Assembly (NCBI RefSeq): GCF_024124545.1
Contig: NZ_JAMXSF010000012.1
Coordinates: forward strand, 1 to 64,000
Length of the DNA stretch: 64,000 nt
Direction: 5' to 3'
DNA from: Pseudoalteromonas sp. XMcav2-N
Lineage (GTDB): Bacteria > Pseudomonadota > Gammaproteobacteria > Enterobacterales > Alteromonadaceae
Part shown: positions 15,920 through 25,181 of the stretch, piece by piece
How the letters are laid out: every line of letters starts with the position of its first letter
Position numbering within the stretch: position 1 is the stretch's first letter
The notes under the pieces: model-generated
Seen by the model: the letters and a program-made list of their open reading frames with translations, nothing else
Databases searched by the model: none
What the model was told of the DNA's origin: nothing
Position numbers and translations under genes: made by a program

Positions 15920-16438
15920 CTAATATAAGCGCAGTGGATCACCATAGAAGAAATCACACAGCAGCCATATTTGTTCAAAAGGATGTGTTTGGGGCACAGA
16001 TAAATGTGGTAACTCTCTTTCGAAGTCGGCCCGATGCCACATTGGGCTGGCATTTCGGATCAACAGCCAGACGCGCTGAGAATGGTAGTGCTTCCCCGCT
16101 TTTTGCTTGAGTAAGCGACCCAGGCCCGTGTTCAGCCGCTGTGTGCCCGGCGCCTGCGCCATCACAGCCAGTTCACGTTGCATGGTCAGTGACAGCGGGC
16201 GACCGAGTACAGCCATCGCTTCCGTTTCGCTGGCGTAAAGGTGCGCCACTTCAATGTCGAGCTGTGACTCACCCAGATAACAGCTGACATCGGGCTTGGC
16301 AGGTTGATTATGCCAGATGTGACGCATCGGCGTGTGCATGAGCCGCTCATAGCTGCGCATAAACAGCTTGGCTGCACCATGTTCCAGCTGTTGCTTTTCT
16401 CGCTCACTATCGCGTATCACTGCCTGGTCACGCTTCAC
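15920..16438 (-). CDS. Uncharacterised protein downstream of deoC
   Basis: The 172-residue product is not one I recognise. It is soluble, with no signal peptide or membrane segment, and is rich in His, Trp and Arg. The segment KPDVSCYLGESQLDIEVAHL (residues 48-67) loosely recalls the PD...(D/E) core of restriction-endonuclease-fold proteins, but the expected lysine is not seen, so this is a weak guess. A basic stretch (GRLLKQKAGKHYHSQRVWLL) follows. It begins 11 bp after the deoC stop on the same strand, so the two are probably cotranscribed. Confidence 0.7.
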   Translation of the reverse strand: MKRDQAVIRDSEREKQQLEHGAAKLFMRSYERLMHTPMRHIWHNQPAKPDVSCYLGESQLDIEVAHLYASETEAMAVLGRPLSLTMQRELAVMAQAPGTQRLNTGLGRLLKQKAGKHYHSQRVWLLIRNASPMWHRADFERELPHLSVPQTHPFEQIWLLCDFFYGDPLRLY

Positions 16439-16449
16439 CTTATTCTCCG

Positions 16450-17196
16450 TTAGTCTGAGTCGTCCAGCAGGCGGTGAACATCTTGTAGCAAACTCGATGC
16501 ACCAAATCGGAAATGCTCTGCTCGCACCCAGTCATCACCCATTATTTGGCGAGCGACTTGTAAGTAATCACTTGCTTGCTCAACACTTTTGACACCGCCG
16601 GCGGCTTTGAAGCCAACAGCCTTGCCCGAAACACGGATGCGCTCAAGCATGATTTTTGTTGCTTCTAACGTCGCATTCACCGGCACTTTACCGGTACTGG
16701 TTTTAATAAAATCAGCCCCAGCCAGAATAGCAACATCACTGGCCTGAACGATTTCCTGCGCATTTTCCAGCACCCCAGATTCAATGATCACTTTAAGTTT
16801 TGCCTGAGCGCCACAGAGTTGCTTGCTTGAGCGTACATACTGCCAGGGCGTATCCGGGTCGCCTGCCTGGAGCTGCTGATAAGGCATGACCAGATCAATT
16901 TCATCGGCCCCAGCCTGCAAAGCCTCTTTCGTTTGTGCCAGCACCTGTTGCAGCGACTGCTTACCGCCGGGAAAATTCGTGACAGTGGCTACCTTCACCT
17001 GTGACCAGCCTCGATGTGCCAGCTCACTTTTACATAACGCCACAAATTGCGGATACACGCACACAGCAGCGGGCAATCCCAATTCTGGTTTAATGCTGTC
17101 TAACAAACCAATGATACTGGCTTCGTTATCCTGTTCGTTTAACGACGTCAGATCCATTAATCCAAGCACCTCGCGTGCGACGGCTTGCATTTTCAT
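16450..17196 (-). CDS. deoC: Deoxyribose-phosphate aldolase
   Basis: DeoC cleaves 2-deoxyribose 5-phosphate to glyceraldehyde 3-phosphate and acetaldehyde in deoxynucleoside breakdown. With the ATG at 17194-17196 (AAGGAA Shine-Dalgarno upstream) it has 248 residues. Catalytic residues are visible: Asp101 in ADEIDLVMPY, the Schiff-base Lys165 in GADFIKTSTGK and Lys197 in VGFKAAGGV, matching E. coli Asp102, Lys167 and Lys201. Unlike E. coli it is not in a deoCABD operon; the only same-strand partner is the unknown gene after it. Confidence 0.96.
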   Translation of the reverse strand: MKMQAVAREVLGLMDLTSLNEQDNEASIIGLLDSIKPELGLPAAVCVYPQFVALCKSELAHRGWSQVKVATVTNFPGGKQSLQQVLAQTKEALQAGADEIDLVMPYQQLQAGDPDTPWQYVRSSKQLCGAQAKLKVIIESGVLENAQEIVQASDVAILAGADFIKTSTGKVPVNATLEATKIMLERIRVSGKAVGFKAAGGVKSVEQASDYLQVARQIMGDDWVRAEHFRFGASSLLQDVHRLLDDSD

Positions 17197-17642
17197 ATTC
17201 GTTTCCTTTTTACTGCCCCTGTCCCACGGACATGGCTGCATCATATGAGTCGGATCTCAACGTTAGCTGCTTGCCCCACTCGACCACAGGACATTTGTCC
17301 GCACCATTCTCGAACAAGCTCACTTGGCCACACCCGCTGCTTCAGTCAGCCTCCAGGGCGCTAAATTTACGTCATTGTTCAGTGCTAACAAGCACGCTTT
17401 GGGATAAATTGTCGGAATTATAACTCATAACCAATAGCTATAACTGTAATCAGACACATGTAACCACGCAAAACCCCTTGATATATATGAGGTAAGCCTG
17501 TTTCCAAGTCTTTATATAACTTTTAGTTATAAAAACTGGGTTTAAGTTATTTTTTCCCTGCCAGTACGCGGGATATTCTGCCACTCTAGAAAAAGCCAGA
17601 GTTGGCTTATATCAAGTTTTACGATGTTTAAGGGGCAACAGC
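17197..17642. promoter_or_regulatory. Divergent deoC / cysG intergenic region
   Basis: This 446-bp stretch between divergent deoC and cysG holds no convincing gene. The cysG side is AT rich and contains, at about 17511-17555, two GTTAT elements (TTTTAGTTAT and TTTAAGTTAT) 20 bp apart. Such repeated AT-rich half sites upstream of a sulfate assimilation operon could be CysB activator sites, but the CysB consensus is loose and this is inference. The deoC side (17245-17420) shows nothing I can name. Confidence 0.35.
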
Positions 17643-19064
17643 GTGCAGTACTTACCTATCTTTACCAAGTTGGACAACAAACCCGTGCTGGTCGTCGGCG
17701 GCGGTGAAGTTGCACTGAGAAAGATCCGCGCGCTGCTCAAAGCCCGCGCCGACGTAACCGTCCTGGCCCCCGAATTCTGTGACGAGCTCAAACAGTTAGC
17801 CGTAGAAGGCGAGCTGCACCTGAAGACAGCTTACTTTAGTGCCGACGCCGTTGACAGCATGGCGCTGGTTATTGCTGCCACCGACAACGATGACGTCAAC
17901 GCACAAGTGCGCGATGCAGCAGATGCACGCAATATTTTCGTCAATGTGGTTGATGACCAGCCAAAGTGTAGCTTTATTTTCCCGTCTATCGTTGATCGTA
18001 ATCCAATCACGATTGCGATTTCCAGTGCCGGTACAGCACCTGTATTGGCGCGCCGTTTGAGAGAAAAGCTCGAAACCCTGATCCCACAACATATCGGCCC
18101 ACTGGCTGAACTGGTTGGCGGATTCAGAGACAAGGTCAAAGGCCGTTTTAAGCATTTTGCGGATCGCCGCCAATTCTGGGAGCGGGTATTCGACTCACAC
18201 GTCGTCAGTAAAGTACAAAGCGGGGACACACAAGGTGCACAACAGCAGCTACATGACATGCTGAACGACACCGCAGAGCCACAAGGCGAAGTCTATGTCG
18301 TAGGCGCAGGACCGGGCGATCCGGAACTACTGACGCTCAAAGCGCTGCAATTGATGCAACAAGCTGATGTTGTGGTGTATGACTACCTGGTGTCCGATGA
18401 AATTATGGAACTGGTCAGACGCGATGCCGACCTTATCTGCGTCGGAAAACGCGCCGGACACCACAGTGTCAAACAAGAAGACACCAATCAGATGTTGGTT
18501 GAGCTGGCCCAGCAAGGTAAAAAGGTATGTCGTATTAAAGGCGGCGACCCCTTTATTTATGGCCGTGGTGGCGAAGAAGTGCAGGTCCTGGCTGCGGCCA
18601 ACATCCGCTACCAGATAGTCCCTGGTATTACCGCCGCCGCGGGGTGCAGTGCCTATGCAGGTATACCACTCACGCACCGTGACCACGCGCAGGCTATTCA
18701 GTTTGTGACGGGGCACTGTAAAAAAGAAGGGCAGGAACTGGACTGGCAGTCGCTGGCCAAGCCCAACCAGACTTTGGCCATTTATATGGGGGTTATTAAA
18801 TCTCCGCATATACAGGCCCAACTACTGGCCCATGGCCGCAGTGAACGCACGCCAGTGGCCATCGTTGAAAATGGTACCCGCAAATCACAGCGTGTTGTTA
18901 CCACTGAGCTTGGTCAGCTGGCAGCGCAAATCGAAGCCAACAATATCCAGTCCCCGGCGCTGCTGATCATTGGCGAAGTAGCCGCTTTGCATCAGGAGCT
19001 GGCCTGGTTTGGTAAAACAGAACAAATTGCAAGTTACGCTCAGCCGCTCGCTAAGATCGCCTGA
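17643..19064 (+). CDS. cysG: Siroheme synthase CysG
   Basis: CysG makes siroheme, the cofactor of sulfite reductase, from uroporphyrinogen III. The N-terminal half is the NAD-dependent precorrin-2 dehydrogenase/ferrochelatase with the Rossmann motif VGGGEVA at about residues 18-24. The C-terminal half is the SAM-dependent uroporphyrinogen methyltransferase (VGAGPGDPELLTLKAL; RIKGGDPFIYGRGGEE; PGITAAAGCSAYAGIPLTHR). The 473-residue length fits the full fusion enzyme (E. coli 457). The start is GTG with an AAGGGG Shine-Dalgarno. It opens the sulfate assimilation cluster, 44 bp before cysD. Confidence 0.96.
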   Translation: MQYLPIFTKLDNKPVLVVGGGEVALRKIRALLKARADVTVLAPEFCDELKQLAVEGELHLKTAYFSADAVDSMALVIAATDNDDVNAQVRDAADARNIFVNVVDDQPKCSFIFPSIVDRNPITIAISSAGTAPVLARRLREKLETLIPQHIGPLAELVGGFRDKVKGRFKHFADRRQFWERVFDSHVVSKVQSGDTQGAQQQLHDMLNDTAEPQGEVYVVGAGPGDPELLTLKALQLMQQADVVVYDYLVSDEIMELVRRDADLICVGKRAGHHSVKQEDTNQMLVELAQQGKKVCRIKGGDPFIYGRGGEEVQVLAAANIRYQIVPGITAAAGCSAYAGIPLTHRDHAQAIQFVTGHCKKEGQELDWQSLAKPNQTLAIYMGVIKSPHIQAQLLAHGRSERTPVAIVENGTRKSQRVVTTELGQLAAQIEANNIQSPALLIIGEVAALHQELAWFGKTEQIASYAQPLAKIA

Positions 19065-19108
19065 CACATGAACCACTTTATTTTTAGTATTTAAGTAGGA
19101 CGACGACA

Positions 19109-20008
19109 ATGGCTTTAACTCACCTTCAGCAACTTGAGGCTGAAAGTATAAAGATTATTCGCGAAGTCGCTGCTGAGTTTGAAAACCCAGTGATGCTTTA
19201 CTCCATCGGTAAAGACTCATCGGTACTCCTTCACTTAGCACGTAAAGCGTTTTTTCCGGCAAAGATCCCTTTCCCTCTGCTGCATGTAGACACGGACTGG
19301 AAATTCCGCGAGATGATTGAGTTTCGTGATCGTCTGGCCAAAGAGTACAACTTTGACCTGATTGTGCATAAAAACCCGGAGGGACTGGCAATGGGCGTAG
19401 GTCCATTCACCCACGGCTCAGCCAAGCACACCGACATCATGAAGACCCAGGGCCTTAAGCAGGCATTAAACAAGTACGGCTTCGACGCCGCATTCGGTGG
19501 TGCCCGCCGTGATGAAGAGAAGTCTCGTGCCAAAGAGCGTGTGTATTCATTCCGTGATAAACACCACCGCTGGGATCCGAAAAATCAGCGTCCAGAGCTG
19601 TGGAATACCTACAATGGTCAGGTCAACCCGGGCGAAAGTATTCGTGTATTCCCGCTGTCGAACTGGACTGAGCTGGATATCTGGCAATACATCTATCAGG
19701 AAAACATTGAGATAGTACCGCTTTACCTGGCTGAAAAGCGCCCGGTCGTTGAGCGTGATGGTACGTTAATCATGGTTGACGACGAGCGTATGCCACTGGC
19801 GGAAGGGGAAGTGCCTGAGATGAAATCTGTACGTTTCCGCACGCTGGGCTGCTACCCGCTGACCGGTGCAGTTGAGTCAGAAGCAAACACCCTGACCGGG
19901 ATCATCGAAGAAATGTTGTTATCGACCTCTTCCGAGCGTGAAGGCCGGGTCATCGACCATGACTCATCCGGGTCAATGGAGAAGAAAAAACGTGAGGGGT
20001 ATTTCTAA
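19109..20008 (+). CDS. cysD: Sulfate adenylyltransferase subunit 2
   Basis: CysD is the catalytic subunit of ATP sulfurylase, which forms adenosine 5'-phosphosulfate (APS) from sulfate and ATP. The 299-residue protein has the PP-loop-like motif [13 protein letters not shown] near residue 31 and the conserved [18 protein letters not shown] segment. Its stop overlaps the cysN start by one base (TAATG), indicating translational coupling of the two subunits. Confidence 0.97.
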   Translation: MALTHLQQLEAESIKIIREVAAEFENPVMLYSIGKDSSVLLHLARKAFFPAKIPFPLLHVDTDWKFREMIEFRDRLAKEYNFDLIVHKNPEGLAMGVGPFTHGSAKHTDIMKTQGLKQALNKYGFDAAFGGARRDEEKSRAKERVYSFRDKHHRWDPKNQRPELWNTYNGQVNPGESIRVFPLSNWTELDIWQYIYQENIEIVPLYLAEKRPVVERDGTLIMVDDERMPLAEGEVPEMKSVRFRTLGCYPLTGAVESEANTLTGIIEEMLLSTSSEREGRVIDHDSSGSMEKKKREGYF

Positions 20009-21423
20009 TGTCTACCGCAAATGAAGTAAAAGAACTGGGGATTGAAACCTACTTATCACGCCAGCAGGATAAAAGCCTGTTGCGCATGATGACCTGCGGC
20101 AGTGTAGACGATGGTAAATCCACTCTGATCGGCCGCTTGCTGCACGACAGCCACCAGATCTATGAAGATCAACTGGCAGCGTTGCATAAAGATAACGAAA
20201 AAGTCGGTAATGCTGGTGAAGAGCTGGATCTTGCCTTGCTGGTTGACGGTTTGCAGGCAGAGCGTGAACAAGGTATCACCATCGACGTCGCATACCGTTA
20301 CTTCTCAACAGCCAAGCGTAAGTTCATAATCGCGGACACCCCAGGACACGAGCAGTATACTCGTAACATGGTTACCGGCGCTTCAACCAGCGATCTGGCG
20401 ATTATTCTGGTAGATGCCCGCTATGGTGTGCAGATTCAAACCAAGCGCCACAGTTTTATCTGTGACTCGCTGGGTATCAAGCAATTTGTTGTGGCCATCA
20501 ACAAAATGGACATCGTTGACTTTGATGAAGCCGTGTTCGAAAAAATCAAAGCCGATTATCTGAAGTTTGCTGAGCAACTGGACGTCAATGACATCAAGTT
20601 TGTGCCAATTTCAGCTCTGAAAGGTGACAATGTTGTGACTCGCTCTGAGCACACACCTTACTACACAGATCAGCCACTGATGGCGCTGCTGGAAGACTCT
20701 CCGGCTGCTGAACCAAACAGTGCATTTGAAGCCCGCTTCCCGGTGCAGTATGTCGTACGTCCTAACCTGGATTTTCGTGGCTTCCAGGGCACGTTGACGT
20801 CAGGTGCACTGAGTGTGGGTCAGGCGGTGAAGATTTTACCCTCGGGTAAAACCAGTACCATCAAAGAACTGGTCACCTTCGACGGCAACCTGGAACAAGC
20901 AGAAACCGGTCAGGCACTGACTATCACTTTGAATGACGAAGTGGATGTCAGTCGTGGTGATGTGATTGTCCCGGCAGACTCATCGACTAAGGCAACCAAC
21001 CTGATCCAGGCCAAGCTGGTATGGATGCACGAAGCACCTCTGGTGCTGGGCAAAACGTACAACTTCAAGCTGGGCGCAAAGAGTACGGCAGCCATCGTGA
21101 AGCAGATTGACCACACCATTGACGTAAATACGCTGGAACATGGCGAAGCCGAAAGCCTGCAGCTGAACGAGATTGCCATTGTGACGCTGGAACTGACCGA
21201 AACCATTGCGGCCGACGTATATCGTGATAACCACGAAACCGGCGCCTTCATCCTGATTGACCGTCTGAGCAACCTGACCGTAGGTGCGGGTATGATTGAT
21301 GCGATTCTGGATGAGCAAGTCAGTGAAAAGCAGCAGTTCAGCGAGTTTGAGCTGGAGCTCAATGCCCTGGTTCGCAAGCACTTCCCGCACTGGCAAGCGC
21401 TTGATTTAAGCAAGCTGAAGTAA
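20008..21423 (+). CDS. cysN: Sulfate adenylyltransferase subunit 1 (GTPase)
   Basis: CysN is the regulatory GTPase subunit of ATP sulfurylase; GTP hydrolysis drives APS formation. The 471-residue protein has the EF-Tu-type P-loop GSVDDGKSTLIGRLL near residue 31, DTPGHEQYTRNMV and the NKMD motif. It ends after the two beta-barrel domains without a fused APS kinase, in agreement with the separate cysC downstream. It follows cysD with a one-base overlap. Confidence 0.97.
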   Translation: MSTANEVKELGIETYLSRQQDKSLLRMMTCGSVDDGKSTLIGRLLHDSHQIYEDQLAALHKDNEKVGNAGEELDLALLVDGLQAEREQGITIDVAYRYFSTAKRKFIIADTPGHEQYTRNMVTGASTSDLAIILVDARYGVQIQTKRHSFICDSLGIKQFVVAINKMDIVDFDEAVFEKIKADYLKFAEQLDVNDIKFVPISALKGDNVVTRSEHTPYYTDQPLMALLEDSPAAEPNSAFEARFPVQYVVRPNLDFRGFQGTLTSGALSVGQAVKILPSGKTSTIKELVTFDGNLEQAETGQALTITLNDEVDVSRGDVIVPADSSTKATNLIQAKLVWMHEAPLVLGKTYNFKLGAKSTAAIVKQIDHTIDVNTLEHGEAESLQLNEIAIVTLELTETIAADVYRDNHETGAFILIDRLSNLTVGAGMIDAILDEQVSEKQQFSEFELELNALVRKHFPHWQALDLSKLK

Positions 21424-21452
21424 CGGCCTTTGCCTGTTAACGGGAGTTATCT

Positions 21453-23180
21453 ATGCTGCTAGAGCAGATCATCTTAACAGGCATCATGCTCGTGCTGGTC
21501 GCGTGTCTTTTTGGCACGCGGCTTAATCCGGCCTGGTTATTTGTCGGCGCTATCAGCAGCGCCTATTTGGCCGGATTGATCGACCTTGAAACCATGCTGG
21601 TCAATTACGCAAACCCGTCGCTGATCACCCTGGTTTTACTGGTTCTGGTGTCTATCGCCATCGAAAAAACCACTCTGGTGCAATACCTTGCCCGCTCGCT
21701 GGCCAATGGTTCGCTGGCGCGCTCGGTGATGAAGCTGGGGTTATCCACGGCCTTTTTGTCGTCTTTTACCAACAATACCGCCGTGGTCGCGTCTTTGATC
21801 AGTACCATTAAGGAAAGTAAAACCCACTCGCCTTCTAAGTTATTACTGCCGCTGTCGTACACTGCGATTCTGGGCGGTACCCTGACCCTGATCGGCACCT
21901 CGACCAATTTAATAGTCAATGGCTTTGCGATTGAGGCTGGTATGGCACCGCTGGGCTTTTTTGATTTTACTCTGGTTGGTATTGGCGCACTGAGTGTGGG
22001 CCTGATCACCATTATCCTATTACTGAAGTTTTTGCCGGACCATGGCCGTAAAGAAGAGGAAGTAGTGCCTTTCTATCTGGAAGGGAAAGTCACAGCGGGC
22101 TCTAAACTGATTGGCCGTACGGTTGAAGAAAATGGCCTGCGCGATCTGCGTGATTTATTCCTGGCAGAAATCATTCGCGGCGAGCGCCGCATTTGCGCCG
22201 TGACCCCGCAACAGGAAATCCAGCAGGGTGATGTGCTGTTGTTTGTCGGCGATATCAAGTCTGTGCCCCTATTACGTCGTTTCGACGGATTACAGGTAGT
22301 GCATGATAAACACGAAAAAGACGCCGAGCATTTGGTCGAAGTCGTGATCAGTCAGTCATCCAAGTTTTTGGGCAAAACACTCAAAGAGATCCGCTTTCGC
22401 GAACAATTTCATGCCGCGGTGATTGCCATTCGCAGAGGTCACGACCGTCTGCCTGGCGGCCTGGGTCAGGTCAAGCTGCAGGCGGGAGATTCTTTGATCC
22501 TCGCCCCTGGCGGTGACTTTTACCAGCTACCCGATCTGAAACGCGAATTTGTTTATATCTCTGGCCTGGACCTGCAAACCCATTTAACGCAGCCACAGTC
22601 TAATAAGGTGATGGCCGCCTTTGTCGCCGTGCTCGGCCTGGGTATCTTCGATGTTGTGCCTTTAGTCAAAGGTCTGATGGTGTTATTGCTTGGACTAGTG
22701 CTATTTGGCTCCGTCAAAGTCAGTGAAATGAAGCGTCGTTTTCCCATAGAACTACTCGCCATTGTGGGCAGTGCCATTGGCTTAGCTAAGCTGATGATAG
22801 ACACAGGGTTAGCCGGGCAGATTTCCGATGCGCTGTTTTATGTATTGGGCGACTTTGGTCCGTACGGCGCCTTTATTGCTATCTTTGTGATGACGGTGGT
22901 GTTCACTGAATTAATCACCAATAATGCGGCAGCCGCGCTGTCATTCCCTGTCGCGTATGCATTGGCCATTGGCTTTGGCGTGAATCCGCTGCCATTCGTA
23001 ATGGCGGTGGCCTTTGGTGCATCGGCCAGTTTTATTTCACCTTTTGGCTATCAGACTAACCTGATGGTGTACAGTGCAGGCAATTACCGGATCAAAGACT
23101 ATGTGACCGTGGGCCTGCCGCTTTCAATTATTTACTCGATCACTGTGCTGACGCTGATCCCCTTGGTTTTCCCGTTTTAG
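21453..23180 (+). CDS. SLC13-family permease with two TrkA-C domains, probable sulfate transporter
   Basis: This 575-residue integral membrane protein belongs to the SLC13/DASS anion symporter group. Hydrophobic helices occupy about residues 1-195 and 385-575. Between them lie two TrkA-C (RCK_C) regulatory domains at about 205-285 and 290-370. The helical halves carry the family-type motifs SSFTNNTAVVA and TLIGTSTNLIVNG, and FTELITNNAAAALS and FGASASFISPFGYQTNLMV. It sits between cysN and cysC with short spacers, so sulfate uptake is the likely role. Other oxyanions or dicarboxylates cannot be excluded. Confidence 0.88.
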   Translation: MLLEQIILTGIMLVLVACLFGTRLNPAWLFVGAISSAYLAGLIDLETMLVNYANPSLITLVLLVLVSIAIEKTTLVQYLARSLANGSLARSVMKLGLSTAFLSSFTNNTAVVASLISTIKESKTHSPSKLLLPLSYTAILGGTLTLIGTSTNLIVNGFAIEAGMAPLGFFDFTLVGIGALSVGLITIILLLKFLPDHGRKEEEVVPFYLEGKVTAGSKLIGRTVEENGLRDLRDLFLAEIIRGERRICAVTPQQEIQQGDVLLFVGDIKSVPLLRRFDGLQVVHDKHEKDAEHLVEVVISQSSKFLGKTLKEIRFREQFHAAVIAIRRGHDRLPGGLGQVKLQAGDSLILAPGGDFYQLPDLKREFVYISGLDLQTHLTQPQSNKVMAAFVAVLGLGIFDVVPLVKGLMVLLLGLVLFGSVKVSEMKRRFPIELLAIVGSAIGLAKLMIDTGLAGQISDALFYVLGDFGPYGAFIAIFVMTVVFTELITNNAAAALSFPVAYALAIGFGVNPLPFVMAVAFGASASFISPFGYQTNLMVYSAGNYRIKDYVTVGLPLSIIYSITVLTLIPLVFPF

Positions 23181-23192
23181 TGGATAGGAATT

Positions 23193-23792
23193 ATGGATAC
23201 GAATATTGTCTGGCATAACTATGCCGTGAATAAAACACATCGCAGCGAACAAAAGGGCCATCGTCCGGTTATTCTTTGGTTTACTGGCTATTCTGGCTCG
23301 GGCAAAAGCACCGTGGCCAATGCATTGGAAAGTGCCCTGCAACAGCTCGGCGCGCACACTTACCTGCTTGATGGCGACAATGTGCGTCATGGTCTGTGTA
23401 AAGACCTCGGATTCAGCGACGAAGATAGAGTCGAGAACATTCGTCGTGTGGGTGAACTGAGCAAACTCATGGTCGATGCTGGCCTGATAGTACTCACCGC
23501 TTTTATCTCCCCATTCCAGGCTGAGCGCGATATGGTTCGCGGCCTGGTTGAAGATGCCGAGTTTATTGAAGTTTACCTGGATACACCGCTGGCGGTGTGC
23601 GAACAACGAGACCCGAAAGGCCTGTATAAAAAGGCCCGCGCCGGCGAGATAAAACACTTTACCGGTATAGACTCAGACTATGAACCGCCTCAAAACCCGG
23701 AGATCCGCATTAATACCGGTGAAAATAGTCTGGACCAATCGGTGCACCAGCTGGTAGCGTATCTACAGCAGCGCGAGATAATTCATCTGTAG
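23193..23792 (+). CDS. cysC: Adenylylsulfate kinase
   Basis: CysC phosphorylates APS to PAPS, the substrate for PAPS reductase and sulfotransferases. The 199-residue protein has the Walker A motif GYSGSGKST near residue 32, [17 protein letters not shown], and the APS-binding [10 protein letters not shown] segment. It is a standalone kinase of normal length. It lies 12 bp after the permease gene and 15 bp before cysQ. Confidence 0.97.
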   Translation: MDTNIVWHNYAVNKTHRSEQKGHRPVILWFTGYSGSGKSTVANALESALQQLGAHTYLLDGDNVRHGLCKDLGFSDEDRVENIRRVGELSKLMVDAGLIVLTAFISPFQAERDMVRGLVEDAEFIEVYLDTPLAVCEQRDPKGLYKKARAGEIKHFTGIDSDYEPPQNPEIRINTGENSLDQSVHQLVAYLQQREIIHL

Positions 23793-23807
23793 TACCAAGG
23801 AAATACC

Positions 23808-24575
23808 ATGAACGACACCGACTTACTGGAGGAAATTGTTAATCTGGCCCGACGCGCCGGAGACAAGATCCTCACCATTTATGCCAAGGACTTTAACGTT
23901 GAATATAAAGACGATAAAAGTCCGGTTACCGACGCCGACTTAGCCGCCAATGAGGTGATCACAGCCGGTCTGCAAACGCTTACTCCGGATTTACCTATCC
24001 TCAGTGAGGAAAGCGCCGAGATCAGCTGGCAGGAGCGCCAAACCTGGCAGCGCTACTGGCTGGTTGACCCCATCGACGGAACCAAAGAGTTTATTAAGAA
24101 AAACGGTGAGTTCACGGTCAACATTGCTCTGATTGAAAATGGTGAGCCAGTGATGGGCGTGGTCCATGCGCCCGCACTGAACGTCAGTTACTTCGCCGCC
24201 AACAGCATCGGCGCTTTCAAAGAATGTGGCGAGGCCCGTATTGAGCTGAAAGTCACCCGCAAAGATAATCAAGGCACTATCCAGGTGGTGGGCTCACGCT
24301 CACACCCTTCACCTGACTTGGCTGACTATCTCAAACAATTTGATGATGTGAACATGGTGCCAAAAGGCAGTTCACTGAAACTTTGTCTGGTAGCGGAAAG
24401 TACTGCCGATGTGTATCCGCGCCTGGGCCCCACCAGTGAATGGGATACCGGTGCCGGGCATGCTGTGGCGAAAATCGCCGGTGCAACCGTCACTCAGCTG
24501 GACGGCAGCCCACTGCTGTACAACCAAAAAGAGTCTTATCTGAACCCTTACTTTGTGGTTTCACGACTCAACTGA
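23808..24575 (+). CDS. cysQ: 3'(2'),5'-bisphosphate nucleotidase CysQ
   Basis: CysQ hydrolyses adenosine 3',5'-bisphosphate (PAP), the toxic by-product of PAPS use, to AMP. The 255-residue protein has the lithium-sensitive phosphatase metal sites: SEES near residue 66, DPIDGTKEF near 85 and WDTGAGHAV near 210. It follows cysC after 15 bp and ends at a terminator-like hairpin, so it is the last core gene of the sulfate operon. Confidence 0.95.
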   Translation: MNDTDLLEEIVNLARRAGDKILTIYAKDFNVEYKDDKSPVTDADLAANEVITAGLQTLTPDLPILSEESAEISWQERQTWQRYWLVDPIDGTKEFIKKNGEFTVNIALIENGEPVMGVVHAPALNVSYFAANSIGAFKECGEARIELKVTRKDNQGTIQVVGSRSHPSPDLADYLKQFDDVNMVPKGSSLKLCLVAESTADVYPRLGPTSEWDTGAGHAVAKIAGATVTQLDGSPLLYNQKESYLNPYFVVSRLN

Positions 24576-24581
24576 TCCTTG

Positions 24582-24605
24582 AGCCTTATCCGGTCGGGTA
24601 AGGCT
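24582..24605 (+). terminator. Probable terminator after cysQ
   Basis: AGCCTTA pairs with TAAGGCT around an inner CC/GG, followed by TCTCTCTTAT. The T-rich tail is interrupted by C residues, so termination may be partial and the downstream cupin gene may be read through from the cys operon. Confidence 0.55.
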
Positions 24606-24638
24606 TCTCTCTTATGTCCGTCACCATAAGGAAATGTT

Positions 24639-25004
24639 ATGTCACATGCACCCATTAATTTTGCCGAAAAATTGACCCTGTTTTCAGAGCACTGGAGCCC
24701 AAAAGTCATAGCTGAAATGAACGACTATCAGTTCAAACTGGTAAAACTTCAGGGGGAATTTGTCTGGCACGATCACCCCGGCACCGACGAAGTATTTATC
24801 GTGCTTTCAGGAGAGATGTACATTGCCTTTCGAGACCGTACAGAATATCTGAAAGAGGGTGACATGCTGGTCGTCCCCAAAGGTGCAGAACACAAACCCT
24901 ATGCAGAGCATGAGTGCCAGGTACTTATTATCGAACCCAAAGGGGTCGTCAATACCGGAGAGGCCGACAGCTCCCTCACCGCACAAAACGATGTCTGGAT
25001 CTAA
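24639..25004 (+). CDS. Small cupin-domain protein
   Basis: The 121-residue product is a single cupin barrel. The first metal motif is WHDHPGTDEVFIVLSG (His-X-His...Glu) and the second is KGAEHKPYAEHEC with the fourth histidine, so all four ligands appear present. Family members include small-molecule dioxygenases, isomerases and sensors, and the substrate cannot be deduced here. It follows the sulfate operon by 63 bp, with an AAGGAA Shine-Dalgarno, and may be co-expressed with it. Confidence 0.85.
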   Translation: MSHAPINFAEKLTLFSEHWSPKVIAEMNDYQFKLVKLQGEFVWHDHPGTDEVFIVLSGEMYIAFRDRTEYLKEGDMLVVPKGAEHKPYAEHECQVLIIEPKGVVNTGEADSSLTAQNDVWI

Positions 25005-25181
25005 CGCACAGATGTAAGGCGAACGAACCTAATAAAGAAACAGGCTTAGCGAATTAGTTTGGCTTTTTATTAAGCAATTGAATCAGATATGTGCGACTTT
25101 TTCCTCTTTAGCTAGTGACAAGCCTGTTAAAAATTTTTATACTGCCAGCGCTTTTTAGGTCTGTGCTAAAAGCGCGCTCAA
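25005..25181 (+). promoter_or_regulatory. Promoter and 5' hairpin of the CAU tRNA transcript
   Basis: No gene lies here. A strong sigma-70-type promoter is visible: -35 GTGACA (25115-25120), a 17-bp spacer and -10 TATACT (25138-25143), followed by the GC-rich discriminator GCCAGCGC typical of stable RNA genes. A hairpin at 25148-25175 (GCGCTTTT/AAAAGCGC plus two more pairs) starts at about the expected transcription start. The next annotated object downstream is the tandem repeat and then the tRNA, with no other promoter of equal quality in between. Confidence 0.65.

Noticed and set aside
15844-16110. 88-codon plus-strand frame next to tRNA-Trp
   Set aside because: It overlaps the deoC-linked gene on the other strand, lacks a ribosome binding site and has no recognisable features.
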